A stretch of DNA of 64,000 nucleotides, from contig OY294051.1 of assembly GCA_958510825.1 (NCBI GenBank), positions 31,561,667 through 31,625,666 of the forward strand, given 5' to 3'. Below, one piece after another: positions 50,501-57,519 of this stretch (positions within the stretch are counted from its first letter, which is position 1; each line of letters starts with the position of its first letter). The notes below the pieces were generated by a model. The model had not been told where the DNA came from. It saw only the letters and a program-made list of their open reading frames with translations, and did not search any database. Source of the DNA: Brachypterus glaber. Its lineage: Eukaryota; Arthropoda; Insecta; Coleoptera; Kateretidae. The position numbers were made by a program, and so were the translations under genes.

Positions 50501-52158
50501 TTCCTGGACAAAAATGTATTTCTTCCTTGTTGTTTTCTTACTGTAGGTTTTTTCAACTAGCCCAGCATGAACAAAACTAATATATTTTTCATCACCTTTG
50601 CTATTCTGCCCTACTAGGCTAGAAAGCAGTAACTCCATTTGTCACCTAGGGAATGTTCAAGTAGTTTGCATCACGTAATACTTGAACATTCCCCTAGCGA
50701 CATTTTGAAGTCAACTCTATTTAATATTTTGAAAACGCTGCTAGGCGACAAATGGAGTTACTGCTTTCTAGCATAGTAGGGCAGAATAGCAAAGGTGATG
50801 AAAAACATATTAGTTTTGTGCATGCTGGGCAATAATATTAACTATATTTAAAAAGCTATACAGGATGATCAGTAACTGGCATATCAAAATTTAAGAGTTT
50901 ATTCTATATTCAAAAATATCAAAAAGTTCCTATAAAGGTTGGTCCAGAAATGAGCCCTAAGAAAGCTATGGCCCCTGTACTAAGGTTTTTAATTAATAAC
51001 TCAGGTACCTTTATGCTAGAGCAATGAGGTCTTGCATGTATACTAGTATTAATAAGGGCAGTTAGTTTATATTAATTGATTTTTTTGAATATATCCAGAT
51101 GTGTGCCTAGATGAGAAACCTTTTTATGTATTTTTTTTTTGATTTTTTGTAAAAAAAATACGAAAAAATATAGATTCCTTGAGTAAAAATACATGAAAAA
51201 TTTCATAAAGGGTAAAAAATGCAAGAGGAAGTAACATTTTATGCCACCAAAAATTTTATTTTTTAAAAGGCTATTACTCCTTTTACCTATATTAAATTTA
51301 GGTGTTTCAGTGAAGAATACTTTTTTGCTTAGTTTTAAATGAAGAGTCACCCTGCAGCATTAAAATTTTATTGGTGCTTTTCTTGTTCCCCATTTAATAT
51401 TTCCTTCTTTAAAGGGGTTAAAAAATAATAAATTCAAAATATTTAAAAAACATTTTTTTTTCTGTAATATAAAACATAAAAAACATGTAAAGGTGTATCA
51501 CCTTTGGATTTGATAAAAATCCATCCCCACAAAGAGGGTTAAACTACCCCCAAGCACCAAAAAAAGTAGTAAATCATAAAGTATCTCAAGAAAAAATGAG
51601 TTAATGGGATCCAGTCAGTTATGTTTAATAAAATGTGAGAAAGTTTGCTATAAAAATCAATTCAAGTACCCCTCGTTAACCCTATGTTTAAGGGGATGTT
51701 TAGCTTCTAGAACAATAAATCTTGCTTTTTGCACAAGTTCATGACCAGACCAGATGAGCACTGATAAGTTACATTTTATCGATTTCAATCAAAGTTACAG
51801 ATGTTTGAAAAAGAGGCTAAAAAACCTCTTTTTTTGCGGTCACTCTTTAGACCCCAAATGAAAAACCAAGCTGTACCAATACATACCTTTAAAATTTTTA
51901 TCTCTTTTCCTAGAAGATTTTGTGATTTGGCCAAACTTTTCTTTGTTATACTTTTAATAGCTACAGTTAATGCTGGACTCTGTAAAAAGAAATAATAAAA
52001 CGTGTTTTAAAACAATATGAAGTGTTTGTTTAGTATAAAGGAAGTGAAAATGATGTAAGTTTACTGACCTTTTTATGTCTACCCTTAAAAACAACAGCGA
52101 AAGCGCCATGTCCTATTAAATCCTTAGAATTATACTCGTATTCACCCACTATTTCCAT
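14548..52158 (-). CDS. Atg1: Autophagy-initiating Ser/Thr kinase Atg1/ULK (unc-51)
   Basis: Seventeen exons join in one frame to 786 residues: 52069-52158, 51887-51979, 49857-49940, 27325-27361, 27167-27217, 26959-27084, 25640-25713, 25107-25267, 23948-24099, 23787-23885, 23318-23435, 22302-22572, 21004-21396, 19489-19753, 16177-16313, 15510-15645, 14548-14621. All introns are GT-AG. The kinase domain spans about residues 9-270: glycine loop GHGAFAVV (16-23), Lys39 in VAIK, HRD 132-134, DFG 162-164, and activation segment [14 protein letters not shown] Ser/Pro-rich linker follows, containing the LC3-interacting motif DDYVIV (Tyr340-Val343). Residues 584-786 form the C-terminal EAT/MIT region that in the family binds Atg13. 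The start [18 protein letters not shown] matches the family N-terminus. Exon 16 begins at CQSAALDE; an acceptor six bases later would drop Cys-Gln. Atg1 starts autophagosome formation; that is family knowledge. Confidence 0.96.
14672..14979. repeat. Tandem duplication of 154 bases in Atg1 intron 16
   Basis: A block containing aaatgcgataatagccctaa, acggtcagtg and aacgcacccccatgttaacc occurs twice in direct order, at 14672-14825 and 14826-14979, with about 10 percent differences. No coding sequence. Confidence 0.8.
15668..16005. repeat. Dispersed repeat, intact copy (Atg1 intron 15)
   Basis: From tatccaatacatacagataa to the region gtaccataaataactatt, this segment is nearly identical to 47750-48335, except that the latter has a 277-base insertion. 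It carries internal palindromes (tcaataa..ttattga; gaaaattaacctgc..gcaggttaattttc). The near-identity implies recent movement. Confidence 0.82.
16565..16705. mobile_element. Short palindromic element (TATACGCG family), copy 2
   Basis: aatgattaatagctattata followed by cgcgagtagaatact is the reverse complement of the start of the copy at 8140-8275, and ctgattaatagcaattataa followed by tacgctcgtt matches its end. A second palindrome, ggtgagtggcgtaatcacc / ggtgattacgccactatcc, encloses the left half. In Atg1 intron 14. Confidence 0.55.
16876..17983. mobile_element. 1.1-kb element with CGTCGGCTTACAAGT ends
   Basis: The left end cgtcggcttacaagttaaag is the reverse complement of the right end (ctttacttgtaagccgacg). 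An internal head-to-head copy of the same ends lies at 17703-17768 (cttgtaagccgacttcgtgg, then gcctacaagtaaaaggcac), so the element looks like a compound of two insertions or contains subterminal repeats. No transposase frame. In Atg1 intron 14. Confidence 0.75.
18094..18999. mobile_element. Inverted-repeat element with TA duplication
   Basis: The ends gaggaaagtcgcctaatttc and gaaattaggcgcatttcctc are inverted, and each is flanked by TA, the pattern of Tc1/mariner insertions. Internal words (ttcggatatccg, ctaatttcgg) repeat in both orientations. About 900 bases with no transposase frame. In Atg1 intron 14. Confidence 0.78.
19104..19250. repeat. Inverted repeat hairpin
   Basis: aaaaatagtatatgcaccac pairs with the region tgcataatatactattttta, and gttcaagtgttctcgactga pairs with the tcagtctcgaacacta side. 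It is a probable short DNA element in Atg1 intron 14. Confidence 0.6.
19281..19466. repeat. 93-base perfect-like tandem duplication beside Atg1 exon 14
   Basis: Two direct copies (19281-19373 and 19374-19466) differ at only two or three positions, for example aaaaaataaccc against aaaaaacaaccc. The second copy ends 23 bases from the 5' splice site of Atg1 exon 14. It is a very recent duplication. Confidence 0.9.
22896..22949. repeat. Short hairpin
   Basis: aatcacaggccagcaacgcc is followed by its near reverse complement ggcgtcactggcttgtgatt with a 14-base loop. In Atg1 intron 11. Confidence 0.6.
25300..25555. mobile_element. piggyBac-like short element with TTAA ends, copy 1
   Basis: The ends are TTAACACGTTCATTGCC and GGCG/GCCAGCGAACGTGTTAA-type, 256 bases apart. 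The inverted TTAACACGTTC end and the TTAA target are characteristic of piggyBac-family miniature elements. A second copy of the same length lies at 56306-56560. In Atg1 intron 7, between the exons with the APE motif and the DFG motif. Confidence 0.82.
25852..26478. mobile_element. Inverted-repeat element with CCTTACTTAACC ends
   Basis: ccttacttaacc at the left pairs with ggttaagtaagg at the right; further in, aaccccaatgaa pairs with attggggttt and a cgttggggtg block faces aaccccacg. The open frame at 25885-26109 lies inside and has no recognisable domain. In Atg1 intron 6. Confidence 0.65.
27516..27663. mobile_element. Short hairpin element of 148 bases
   Basis: tatatgtgacctggtctatg and the following aaaaggggg pair with cccc(t)tttcatggaccagg and tcacatata at the other end. 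It lies in the first 200 bases of the large Atg1 intron 3. The open frame inside is a by-product. Confidence 0.75.
28025..28520. repeat. Foldback with ACCGCG short repeats
   Basis: The words ttaccgcg and attgccgcg recur about six times in 28037-28123. At the other side they appear inverted as cgcggtaatg, cgcggtaaaa and ggcgcgtt (28461-28510). The element has about 330 bases of AT-rich sequence between the arms. Confidence 0.6.
30086..30140. repeat. Single end of a GGGTCGTGCACAAATAACGT-type element
   Basis: The sequence aggggtcgtgcacaaataac followed by gtaag resembles the ends of the element at 40969-41292 (gacatccataaagtatgtca). No partner end was seen nearby. Confidence 0.35.
30242..30745. 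repeat. Dispersed repeat family R1, copy B
   Basis: It begins tactattcacagcgcctgcg and ends near gaatgcgtagcattcttcac, like 4549-5125, and carries a ccgtccgtccgtccgatgtg segment inside. Partial inverted copies lie at 6840-7030 and 35165-35480, and a start fragment abuts the assembly gap at 38170-38245. The open frames inside are low-complexity. Confidence 0.6.
31707..31960. mobile_element. 254-base hAT-type miniature element, copy 1
   Basis: Inverted ends caacgaactaataactcttc and (g)aagagttgttagttcgttg, continuing through tctctagaata, are flanked by a perfect 8-bp duplication GTTTTATT (31699-31706 and 31961-31968). The same element is present in the opposite orientation at 32546-32799, also 254 bases. 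Confidence 0.92.
32546..32799. mobile_element. 254-base hAT-type miniature element, copy 2 (inverted)
   Basis: It is the reverse complement of 31707-31960 with few differences, flanked by its own perfect 8-bp duplication GCTTGTTT (32538-32545 and 32800-32807). The two insertions are therefore independent events 600 bases apart and not one inverted duplication. Confidence 0.92.
33444..34163. mobile_element. 720-base foldback element with TA duplication
   Basis: cagagcggtccaaaagtcac and gtgacttttggaccgcactg are the ends, flanked by TA on each side (33442-33443, 34164-34165). The arms pair over about 300 bases (ttttgaacgagtttagatat with atatctcaactcgttcaaaa; the atgtatcacacgaccc block). A partial relative lies at 46190-46400. 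Confidence 0.85.
34739..34843. repeat. Palindromic element of about 105 bases
   Basis: cacggtagagaaaactatta pairs with the region gtcttttctaccttgg, and ctcgctgctacgcagctcgg forms the inner hairpin. No coding sequence. Confidence 0.5.
36340..37060. repeat. Repeat with internal tandem units of about 110 bases, copy 1
   Basis: Units containing ggtagttttcgtgaaaattg, ggggtttttgaggttgctga and aagtgaatctgataataaaa recur four or five times between 36590 and 37010, preceded by a ggtcggtcggtcaatcggtc block. The same structure, in reverse complement, is found at 48740-49600. Confidence 0.85.
37390..37830. repeat. Dispersed repeat with AGAGGTG(T/A)GGACCTTTTT units, copy 1
   Basis: gggaatttttcagaggtgtg and the following gacctttttttgtagtc occur twice 90 bases apart, with taaagctttttttgag between. 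A related stretch is at 57160-57450. A nearby palindrome around gagcaccccct..agggggtgctc lies at 37478-37500. Confidence 0.55.
38246..38445. other. Assembly gap of 200 unknown bases
   Basis: Two hundred N. The round number suggests a scaffold spacer and not a measured length. It lies 60 bases upstream of the first visible exon of the membrane-protein gene and may hide an upstream exon. Confidence 0.98.
38506..40671 (+). CDS. 3' part of a single-pass membrane protein, nested in Atg1 intron 3
   Basis: Two exons are visible: 38506-39288 (acceptor tttttttag; an alternative acceptor three bases on) and 40322-40671, joined at a phase-1 GT-AG intron. The first encodes about 260 residues of extracellular-type stalk, very rich in Glu, Pro, Thr, Lys and Val with repeated EVTPE-like units. 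The second gives a short linker, a hydrophobic segment of about 20 residues ([20 protein letters not shown]), a basic stop-transfer KKRR and an acidic tail of about 80 residues ending at TAG. This is a type I membrane topology. The N-terminal part, where any signal peptide or folded domain would be, is not visible and may be in the assembly gap or further left. I do not recognise the family; a leucine-rich-repeat or mucin-like receptor would fit but nothing here proves it. Confidence 0.75.
40969..41292. mobile_element. Inverted-repeat element with GTATGTCACGC subterminal ends
   Basis: ctaaggggacatccataaag followed by tatgtcacgc pairs with gcgtgacatactttatgaac followed by gtccttag. It lies in the likely 3' flank of the membrane-protein gene. 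Its right end has been interrupted by the following element. Confidence 0.75.
41290..42431. mobile_element. 1.1-kb element with TCCCGAAAT-rich ends, nested in the preceding one
   Basis: The left end tagggtttccagtcccgaaa is the inverse of the right end (tcccgaaaactggaatccct then ag). The word cccgaaat/atttcggga recurs at both ends. GTCCTTA occurs on both sides, which I read as the target duplication inside the right terminal repeat of the element at 40969. An internal block, about 42030-42195, carries gtgacttcggac-type motifs shared with 53855-54010. Confidence 0.7.
42631..42735. repeat. (CATA)n microsatellite between duplicated flanks
   Basis: About sixteen tandem cata/tacat units at 42650-42713, bracketed by two identical copies of acagtatgtatatatcgtca (42631-42650 and 42716-42735). 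The minus-strand open frame rich in MYVC is an artefact of the microsatellite. Confidence 0.9.
43461..43774. mobile_element. Inverted-repeat element of about 310 bases
   Basis: tataaaacattttactattc pairs exactly with gaatagtaaaatgttttata at the other end. Inside, ctatcgacag and ctgtcgatag form a second, nested palindrome (43510-43570). No coding sequence. Confidence 0.75.
44100..44262. repeat. Hairpin inside the hAT element
   Basis: ttaaaaatacttaagtcggt followed by gccaatttca pairs with tgaaattggcaccgacttaa followed by gtatttttta. Arms of about 45 bases are almost perfect. Confidence 0.8.
44330..44790 (+). mobile_element. 3' tail of an RTE-like non-LTR retrotransposon or SINE
   Basis: The segment ending in ttgataacctcctccttttt then ggaagtcggtt is the common 3' end of RTE-type elements and their SINE partners in insects, preceded by the typical tttcatcaaatttcgttcat / ttccaaagttatgcgggaac stretch. 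Only the non-coding end is present. Confidence 0.65.
45161..46143. repeat. Satellite-like tandem repeat, three copies of about 327 bases
   Basis: Copies start at about 45161, 45489 and 45816 with actttttaaccccctcaaag, and each contains ataccgatcactgatgatgg, gccgcgcgtcagccagcccg and ttcacgtaaatttnccactg. Identity between copies is about 95 percent. Each has a minus-strand frame of about 65 codons conserved only because the DNA is; I do not count it as a gene. Confidence 0.93.
46190..46400. repeat. Partial copy of the TA-flanked foldback at 33444
   Basis: aaaatgatgtatcacacgac and gttagagggggaggactttt followed by gacacgcacggtata correspond to the right half of the element at 33444-34163, diverged. 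Confidence 0.6.
46398..46900 (-). pseudogene. C-terminal fragment of a non-LTR retrotransposon reverse transcriptase protein
   Basis: A minus-strand frame of 123 codons includes [20 protein letters not shown] and [10 protein letters not shown], then a VYKKL motif. This is the usual extreme C-terminus of insect non-LTR polymerase proteins, where PRHRL..E...Y...K.FN.LP is conserved. The fragment has no polymerase motifs and ends next to an (ATA)n tract at 46398-46422, the kind of simple repeat found at the 3' end of such elements. Confidence 0.78.
47389..47460. repeat. Single end of the GCCCTGCTAAGACAACTTGTCCTA family
   Basis: ctgccctgataagacaagtt followed by gtcctatctgcaaaa matches the ends of the complete element at 55555-55790. 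The stretch to 47710 has several more gtcctaact/taggac words. Confidence 0.5.
47750..48335. repeat. Second copy of the 15668 repeat, interrupted by an insertion
   Basis: The left part up to 48018 and the right part from 48296 match 15668-16005 almost base for base. The middle has been split by another element. Both copies are in introns of the same gene, in the same orientation. Confidence 0.85.
48019..48295. mobile_element. Insertion with CGAGGGGTTTATTTATT ends and ACAATC microrepeats
   Basis: cgaggggtttatttattgga at the left pairs with the right end aataaataaacccctcgg. Between them is a run of about twenty short units of the kind acaatcttcc/acaatcctt, which fills more than 200 bases. A single-element insertion is shown by the uninterrupted copy at 15668-16005. 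Confidence 0.8.
48380..48500. repeat. Half copy of the GCCCTGCTAAGACAACTTGTCC family
   Basis: Sequence from gccatatttatttaaacatg to agacaacttgtcttagcagg closely matches the right half of 55555-55790. The left half is missing. Confidence 0.7.
48740..49600. repeat. Repeat with internal tandem units of about 110 bases, copy 2
   Basis: Reverse complement of the structure at 36340-37060: units with caacctcaaaaaccccaata, ttcacgaaaactacccccca and ggttgagttagaat recur five times, followed by the tcccgagcgggaacttttgg and aacgatcgaccgaccgacca blocks. A small element is nested in it. Confidence 0.85.
48858..48984. mobile_element. 127-base hairpin element with 8-bp duplication
   Basis: agggacactagatctaggtc, then ttaagttagcaaggcgacag, is repeated as a perfect reverse complement at the other end, with a short ggtctgtctgtcgctag loop. 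It is flanked by ACCCTCCA on both sides (48850-48857 and 48985-48992). The duplication size is that of hAT elements. Confidence 0.9.
50560..50830. mobile_element. 270-base inverted-repeat element
   Basis: gcccagcatgaacaaaacta pairs with tagttttgtgcatgctgggc, and the arms continue through cacctttgctattctgccct and agcagtaactccatttgtc. An inner palindrome (gaatgttcaagtag..cttgaacattcc) forms the tip. It lies upstream of the Atg1 exon 3, in intron 2. Confidence 0.85.
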
Positions 52159-52500
52159 ATTTGCACGTTTTTTTTAATCACTAGACAATATTAATTAAAT
52201 AAATATTTATTATACATTTGATACAACACGACTAATTTAGTTTTAAGCACTATATCACATTATTCTACATGATTGCACATCTGTAATATACCGTTTTGCT
52301 GGCATAAACATTAATTTGTTATTATCTTTTACCGTTTTTCTTTATTCTTACATTTCTTGTTCTCTCTACGCAAATAAACTTTCTGTCAAATCGCCATAAC
52401 ACCAAAATATTGATTCTCCTTCTCTCTCATAAACGTAATAAACTTTATTAAAGTAATCTGCGCGTGTGTAGTACTACTATTGGTTAAAAGATGTCACTAA
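52159..52500 (-). promoter_or_regulatory. Presumed 5' leader and promoter side of Atg1
   Basis: The 340 bases upstream of the Atg1 start codon have no repeat match elsewhere in the window, unlike most of the sequence further up. No TATA box or initiator could be assigned with confidence. The next unit beyond 52500 shows nothing I can name up to about 53190. Confidence 0.3.
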
Positions 52501-53194
52501 AAGAAGTAAACTTTAATAATGGTAGTTCTAGAGCACTTCTTTCCTGATGCATTTGAACTACAACTTATTTTAAAAACAGATTTTAAAATTACAGGGAAAA
52601 GCTGTGCTAGCACATCTAAAATATATTATAAATTTACGTCAATTTTAATTTAAAGTCAAGGATATAGTGACTACATAAGATTTAGTGTTACATTATAGCA
52701 GCAAGAAATAAAATCATCACATAGAAATCAGGGCCATATCAAAATATTGTTGAATTATTTTTTTACCAGTAAAACACCTTGTTCAGGTATATTCTTTATA
52801 TTTAAATTTTGATAGATTAAATAATTACATTTTTAGATGCAAACAAAGTTTATGGAACGATGCCAATAGTTTCTCGAACGCGTGCGTTAGCCGACAAATA
52901 TTCTTCGGCAGTGTGTCATATCAGTGGTTTATGATACAAGGACCTTGTAACGAAATAAGTATACTGTTTTTTAGGGCGATTACGGAGATTCCCAGCCGAA
53001 CTCGGAGAACAACCATAATCGCACTAAAAACAATTTAAGTCCTTGTACACGATTTTTTTTATTTGATTGTAATCATCTTCATAATTTTTTATAAAAAAAA
53101 TTGACGTTTCAGTTCAAATGTCATCAGTTTCAATATCATTCAACCAATTGGTTGATTAACCAACGCCGACTATTTTACTTTTCGCACTATTACG

Positions 53195-53350
53195 AAAAAT
53201 ATCCAGTGGATATTCTGGATTGACAGTAGATATCCCATGGATATCCAAATGTTTACATAGGCGGACATATGACCGCCTATGTCCAGGATATCCACAGATA
53301 TTCGTGGATATTTATTTTTTATCTGGATATCCATTAGAGATTGATCATGG
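53195..53350. repeat. GGATATCCA-rich repeat with a palindrome
   Basis: ggatatcca/tggatat words occur about ten times, around a central palindrome cataggcggacatatgaccg then cctatg. No gene. Confidence 0.65.
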
Positions 53351-53854
53351 ACTGGATGTTCAGTGGATAAAGGGTTGTCTAATGGTTATTATGTGCTGTT
53401 TGGATTATTATACAAAAAGTGGCGCTTTTAGATACAATCGAATAAAAAATATTTTTTAATTGATTGTAATGAATTTATTATTTTTTTTCTATTAATTAAA
53501 CAATTAATTAATCATATATTTATGAATAAAGTATCTTATTTTAAAATGTTAAAAATTAATAAATTTTTAACACAAAGCTAATCAACATCGATGTTCAACA
53601 ATTATGTCACAGCAATTTAGACATATTTTAAACTTCTCCCCCTTGTGTCACCTCTTTGTTTTTGCTTCTATCCCTAAGAAAATACGTCATTTATACAACT
53701 ACCCTCCCCCACTCAAATGATAAACACATAATTTGAAAGTTTTTTAATCAAAATGTTGTAACAGTTTTAAATAGGCATTAGTTTGTAAGAAAAAACTTTT
53801 TTGGACACAACAAACAAAAAAAAACGAAATTCCTGTTTATCTGTTATTCACTTG

Positions 53855-54010
53855 ATACCGTCAAGTGGGGTGACTTCGGACGGCGTGGGTGACTTCGGAC
53901 ACTTTTTCGCAAAGCCCTCTGAACCAAAGCAAGTGCGCACAAGTTATGGGGTTGTGTGCACAAGTTGTGGAATTGAACCTCACAACTTTTGCACACCGTC
54001 CGAAGTGAAG
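53855..54010. repeat. GGTGACTTCGGAC repeat
   Basis: accgtcaagtggggtgactt then cggac, followed by ggttgtgtgcacaagttgtg, and ending accgtccgaagtg, is shared with the middle of the element at 41290-42431. It is probably an end of a DNA transposon. Confidence 0.55.
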
Positions 54011-54720
54011 CAGAAAGTATTTTGGAATTGGGCGCCTTTGTGGCTTTGAAGCAATCTCGGGGATTGTGGGTTTTTAAGAATACACTGATTTAGAGAGTGA
54101 GAGAGTTTTATTTAGAATACCTAGAGAGCAAAAGGACATATTCGAGAGGTTTGTGCACGCACAAAACAATACTATAAACTATAACAAATTACAATTAGTA
54201 CATATAAAACAGTCAGTCAGACAGCTAGATAAACATATTTTTATAACAATAACTTTAAATGTACTTATATATCCAGAGGATGAAATAGCTCCCATATGTT
54301 GCACATGAAGCATGAGTACAAAATGGCACTTCCTGTACAATTCGCAAAAGGATATTATGTCAGAAGGTAACGTGACTACGTCACGATGTGACGTCACAAA
54401 ATTCAAATAATCTGGTGCAATGATGCAACCCAAAACAGGAGCGCCTATGTGCCGCGTTTTGATAAACTGCGCATGCGCTGACCGTTTTTCAATATTTTAT
54501 TTTAAATAAAAAACATTTTTTTACAAAAAAAAAACACCAAACAGACGCCAAATCAACATTAACGTAAACCAAGGCCCCCTCATTAAAAAAAAGACCAAAC
54601 AAGCAAAAACCAAAACAAACTCCTGCACAGAGAGCTGCAATGGCGATTTCTCCCGTTAGATTAGACAGGGACAAAAGTTCTACCCAAAAAGGATAGAAGA
54701 CATACATACACTCCCACTTC

Positions 54721-54982
54721 CACCCAACCAAACAAATTCTGTATTTGTTTTGTTGAACAAATACAATATTTACTTGGCCGGGCGAAAAGTGTAACTATAG
54801 TATTTTTATTAAAGAAATTACTGGCGCCATCTAAATTTTAGTAGAATTATCTTATTCTACAGATTCAGATTAGCTATGTTCGTTCGTGCCGCTCAGTGCT
54901 ATACTCTCCGGCCAACCAAATAAATACTGTATTTGTTGTATGAAAAACAAATACAGTATTTATTTGGTTGGCTGGAAAGTGT
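54721..54982. repeat. Two related hairpins with CCAACCAAATAAATAC arms
   Basis: The stretch 54903-54980 is a near-perfect palindrome (ccaaccaaataaatactgta / tacagtatttatttggttgg). A shorter, diverged version (ccaaccaaacaaattctgta / caatatttacttgg) is at 54721-54783. Both are followed by gaaaagtgta. Confidence 0.8.
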
Positions 54983-55554
54983 AGCACAAATGAGATAGAG
55001 ATACGGTAGAGGTCTTTTGTTTCATAATTCTAGTTGTAGAGAGCTCCATTAGGCGCTTGTCCCAAAACACGGTGTATAGGAAAATGAATGAGAACTGAAA
55101 ACCTTATTAAGTACATTTCCTGTAAATATTGTTTTGTTACAGAAGGCACCCCCCTTGACGGTACCCTTCCCCCCATGTGTCACTTTTTTTCACTCAACCT
55201 CGGAGCGGTGACAAAAATGTTGAACCTTCCCCAAGTTTAATCATGAGAAAAGTGAAATTCAATGGCAAACTAAAAATAGACTATGAAATTATCAACAAGT
55301 TTACTTCAATTAAGAGCTAGACTGAAAAAAATTCCCACATAGCTATCCTAAATAAAAAGTGTCACTTTTTTATACTTTTAAATAAAATATATTATTTTAT
55401 AAGAAGAAAAAGTTACATTTTCAATGGAAAGTTTTGTTTATCAGCTGAGGCGAGTCAACAGGCTCGCATAACGACAAACATAATGTTATAATATAATATG
55501 AGACTGCGCACAAGACCCATTAAACCAATCACGAAACAGTTGTATGTTATGTAA

Positions 55555-55790
55555 TGTGCCCTACTAAGACAACTTGTCCTAACTGCAAATTAGATGTTTT
55601 GAGTTATGGCCAGTTTTATCATTTTTGTTAGCACTTTTTGAAAACATGTATAAATAAATATGGCGTTAATTAAATAAACCCCATATTCATTTAAACATTT
55701 TTTCAAAAAGTACAAACAAGAATGATAAAACTGACCATGGCTGAAAAGATCTCATTTGCAGTTAGGACAAGTTATCTTAGCAGGGCAGTC
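55555..55790. mobile_element. Complete element with GCCCTACTAAGACAACTTGTCC ends
   Basis: gccctactaagacaacttgt pairs with acaagttatcttagcagggc, and the arms extend almost to the centre (ggccagttttatcatttttg with aatgataaaactgaccatgg). Partial relatives lie at 47389-47460 and 48380-48500. Confidence 0.82.
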
Positions 55791-55818
55791 ATGCGAGCCT
55801 CTGTTATGTATTATTCTT

Positions 55819-55890
55819 CATTTCATTCCATCAGTCTAGATACTAAGTCTAAATGCTAAGTATCTAGACTGATGGAATGAAATTCGAATA
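55819..55890. repeat. Perfect hairpin of about 70 bases
   Basis: atttcattccatcagtctag and atacttag pair with ctaagtatctagactgatgg and aatgaaat, with a loop of about 10 bases. Confidence 0.8.
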
Positions 55891-56041
55891 ACTATGATTG
55901 AACTTCCTTACAGGTAAGTCGTTTAGTCTTAAATTATGTACGGTTATGCGAGCGTCTGGACGACACTTGTGTGCCTACTCACATTATGTTTTATGTTCTT
56001 ATGCAAGCTTCAGAATAGGCCTTGAACTTACTTACTATGGC

Positions 56042-56226
56042 CTGTTTCTTCAAGCAAGATAGTAAATAAAAATCGCAGAGTAAATATTTTTAAAACAAAT
56101 TCGAATATTGGATGTGTGAATATACTGCGTAGTTTATTTTATAAAACATAACTATATACTAATCAAACCTGTTGTAAAAATATTTACTGTGCGATTTTTA
56201 ATTTACTATCTTGCTTGAAAAAACAG
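56042..56226. mobile_element. TTCAAGCAAGATAGTAAAT miniature element, copy 1
   Basis: ctgtttcttcaagcaagata pairs with tatcttgcttgaaaaaacag; subterminal tcgca(g/c)agtaaatatttt is also inverted. The inverted repeat continues outward as actatgg/ccatagt. A second copy is at 57780-57970. Confidence 0.85.
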
Positions 56227-56305
56227 ACCATAGTACAATTAAATAAAAAAACAGTTAAAGTAATACACTACTAAAATTAATATTAAATTACGGAAAACTT
56301 TATCC

Positions 56306-56560
56306 TTAACACGTTCGCTGCCAATGCAAACATGGTAGATTTTCTCGTGAGCCAACACTTTTTTTAAATTAAATGGTCACAAAAACTCAAAAAAAAGAAA
56401 AAAAAAATCTGAACCGCGTGCACTTTTAGGTTTAACGTACCTTTAGTCGTATGCCTACCTATCGATGTTTACTCAACTGCAAACCCGACAATACTGGCTT
56501 AGTTAAATACAACTAAGCATGCCTTGATGCTTATAGTGTTATTGGCAGCGAACGTGTTAA
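56306..56560. mobile_element. piggyBac-like short element with TTAA ends, copy 2
   Basis: TTAACACGTTCGCTGCCAAT and ATTGGCAGCGAACGTGTTAA are perfect inverted 20-base ends, 255 bases apart. It is the better preserved copy of the element at 25300-25555. Confidence 0.88.
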
Positions 56561-56906
56561 AAATAATTACATAAATATAATATATGGCTATTGTGCTGGA
56601 ATAAATAAATTATCTTTATTCTATTAATAAAATTAAGGATAAACTCTTATCAGATAAAATACGTTCATTCAAATATTTTTTCTTATTGCTCTGGAACTGA
56701 ATGTGATACTTTTTTAAATTATCTACTCCTTCTCAGTTTACTGGAAAATAGAAGAAATTATTTAAGATATAAAAAATTAGTTTAGTTATGGAAGCATTTT
56801 TAGTATATAAATACTGCTTTTTAAGTACTTTTTGTCATCAGTAATAACTTTCGAACGTTTTGATGTAGAGGAATTATATTAAAAGTAAGTTTTTTAAAAT
56901 AGGGTA

Positions 56907-57121
56907 CAGTAGGATGGGCTAAATGTGACACCCAGGGTAATTGTGACATGTCCTGTTATAATTCTTCTAAGCTAGTTTAGATCCAATCCAACCCTGGCAT
57001 TAGGTTTTTGACAGTATTAAATATTGCGCGTAAAATTTCGATTGGATTTAAACTTGTTTAGAAGAATTATAACAGGACATGTCACAATTACCCTGGGTGT
57101 CACATTTAGCCCAACCTACTG
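56907..57121. mobile_element. 215-base inverted-repeat element with TA duplication
   Basis: cagtaggatgggctaaatgt and tgacaccc pair with gggtgtcacatttagcccaa and cctactg. The pairing continues through gtaattgtgacatgtcctgt then tataattcttctaa. TA flanks both ends (56905-56906, 57122-57123), as for Tc1/mariner derivatives. Confidence 0.88.
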
Positions 57122-57159
57122 TAATTACTTTTTGTGTCATTTCTCACTTAAATGGGAAA

Positions 57160-57450
57160 ATTGTTTGGTTGAGAAACTGGTAGAGGTGAAAGCCTTTTTT
57201 TATTCTTTGGTCAGTAAACTTAGTTAGTTTTGAAAGCTGGAGCGGTACAGTTGGGAAGTTTCTAGAGGTGATGACCCTTTTTTAGTCATCAACATTTTCG
57301 GTCAGTGGTAAAGCTTTTTTTGGAGGTGAGGACCTTTTTGGCTTTTTTTAAATTTTAGTCATCAAATTTTCCGTCAGGATAAAGCTTTTTTCAGCAGGGT
57401 TAAAAGTAGGAAATTCGTTATATTTAGTCAGAAATTTTTTGATCTACCCC
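57160..57450. repeat. AGAGGTGATGACCTTTTT repeat, copy 2
   Basis: Units with gaggtgatgacccttttttag, gtaaagctttttttggaggt and gtcatcaa recur three times and resemble 37390-37830. Confidence 0.5.
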
Positions 57451-57519
57451 TCACTATGATAGTAATTATTTTATTTTTGTAAGTTTCAGCATGATTATCC
57501 GTTAAAATTAGTAATATAC

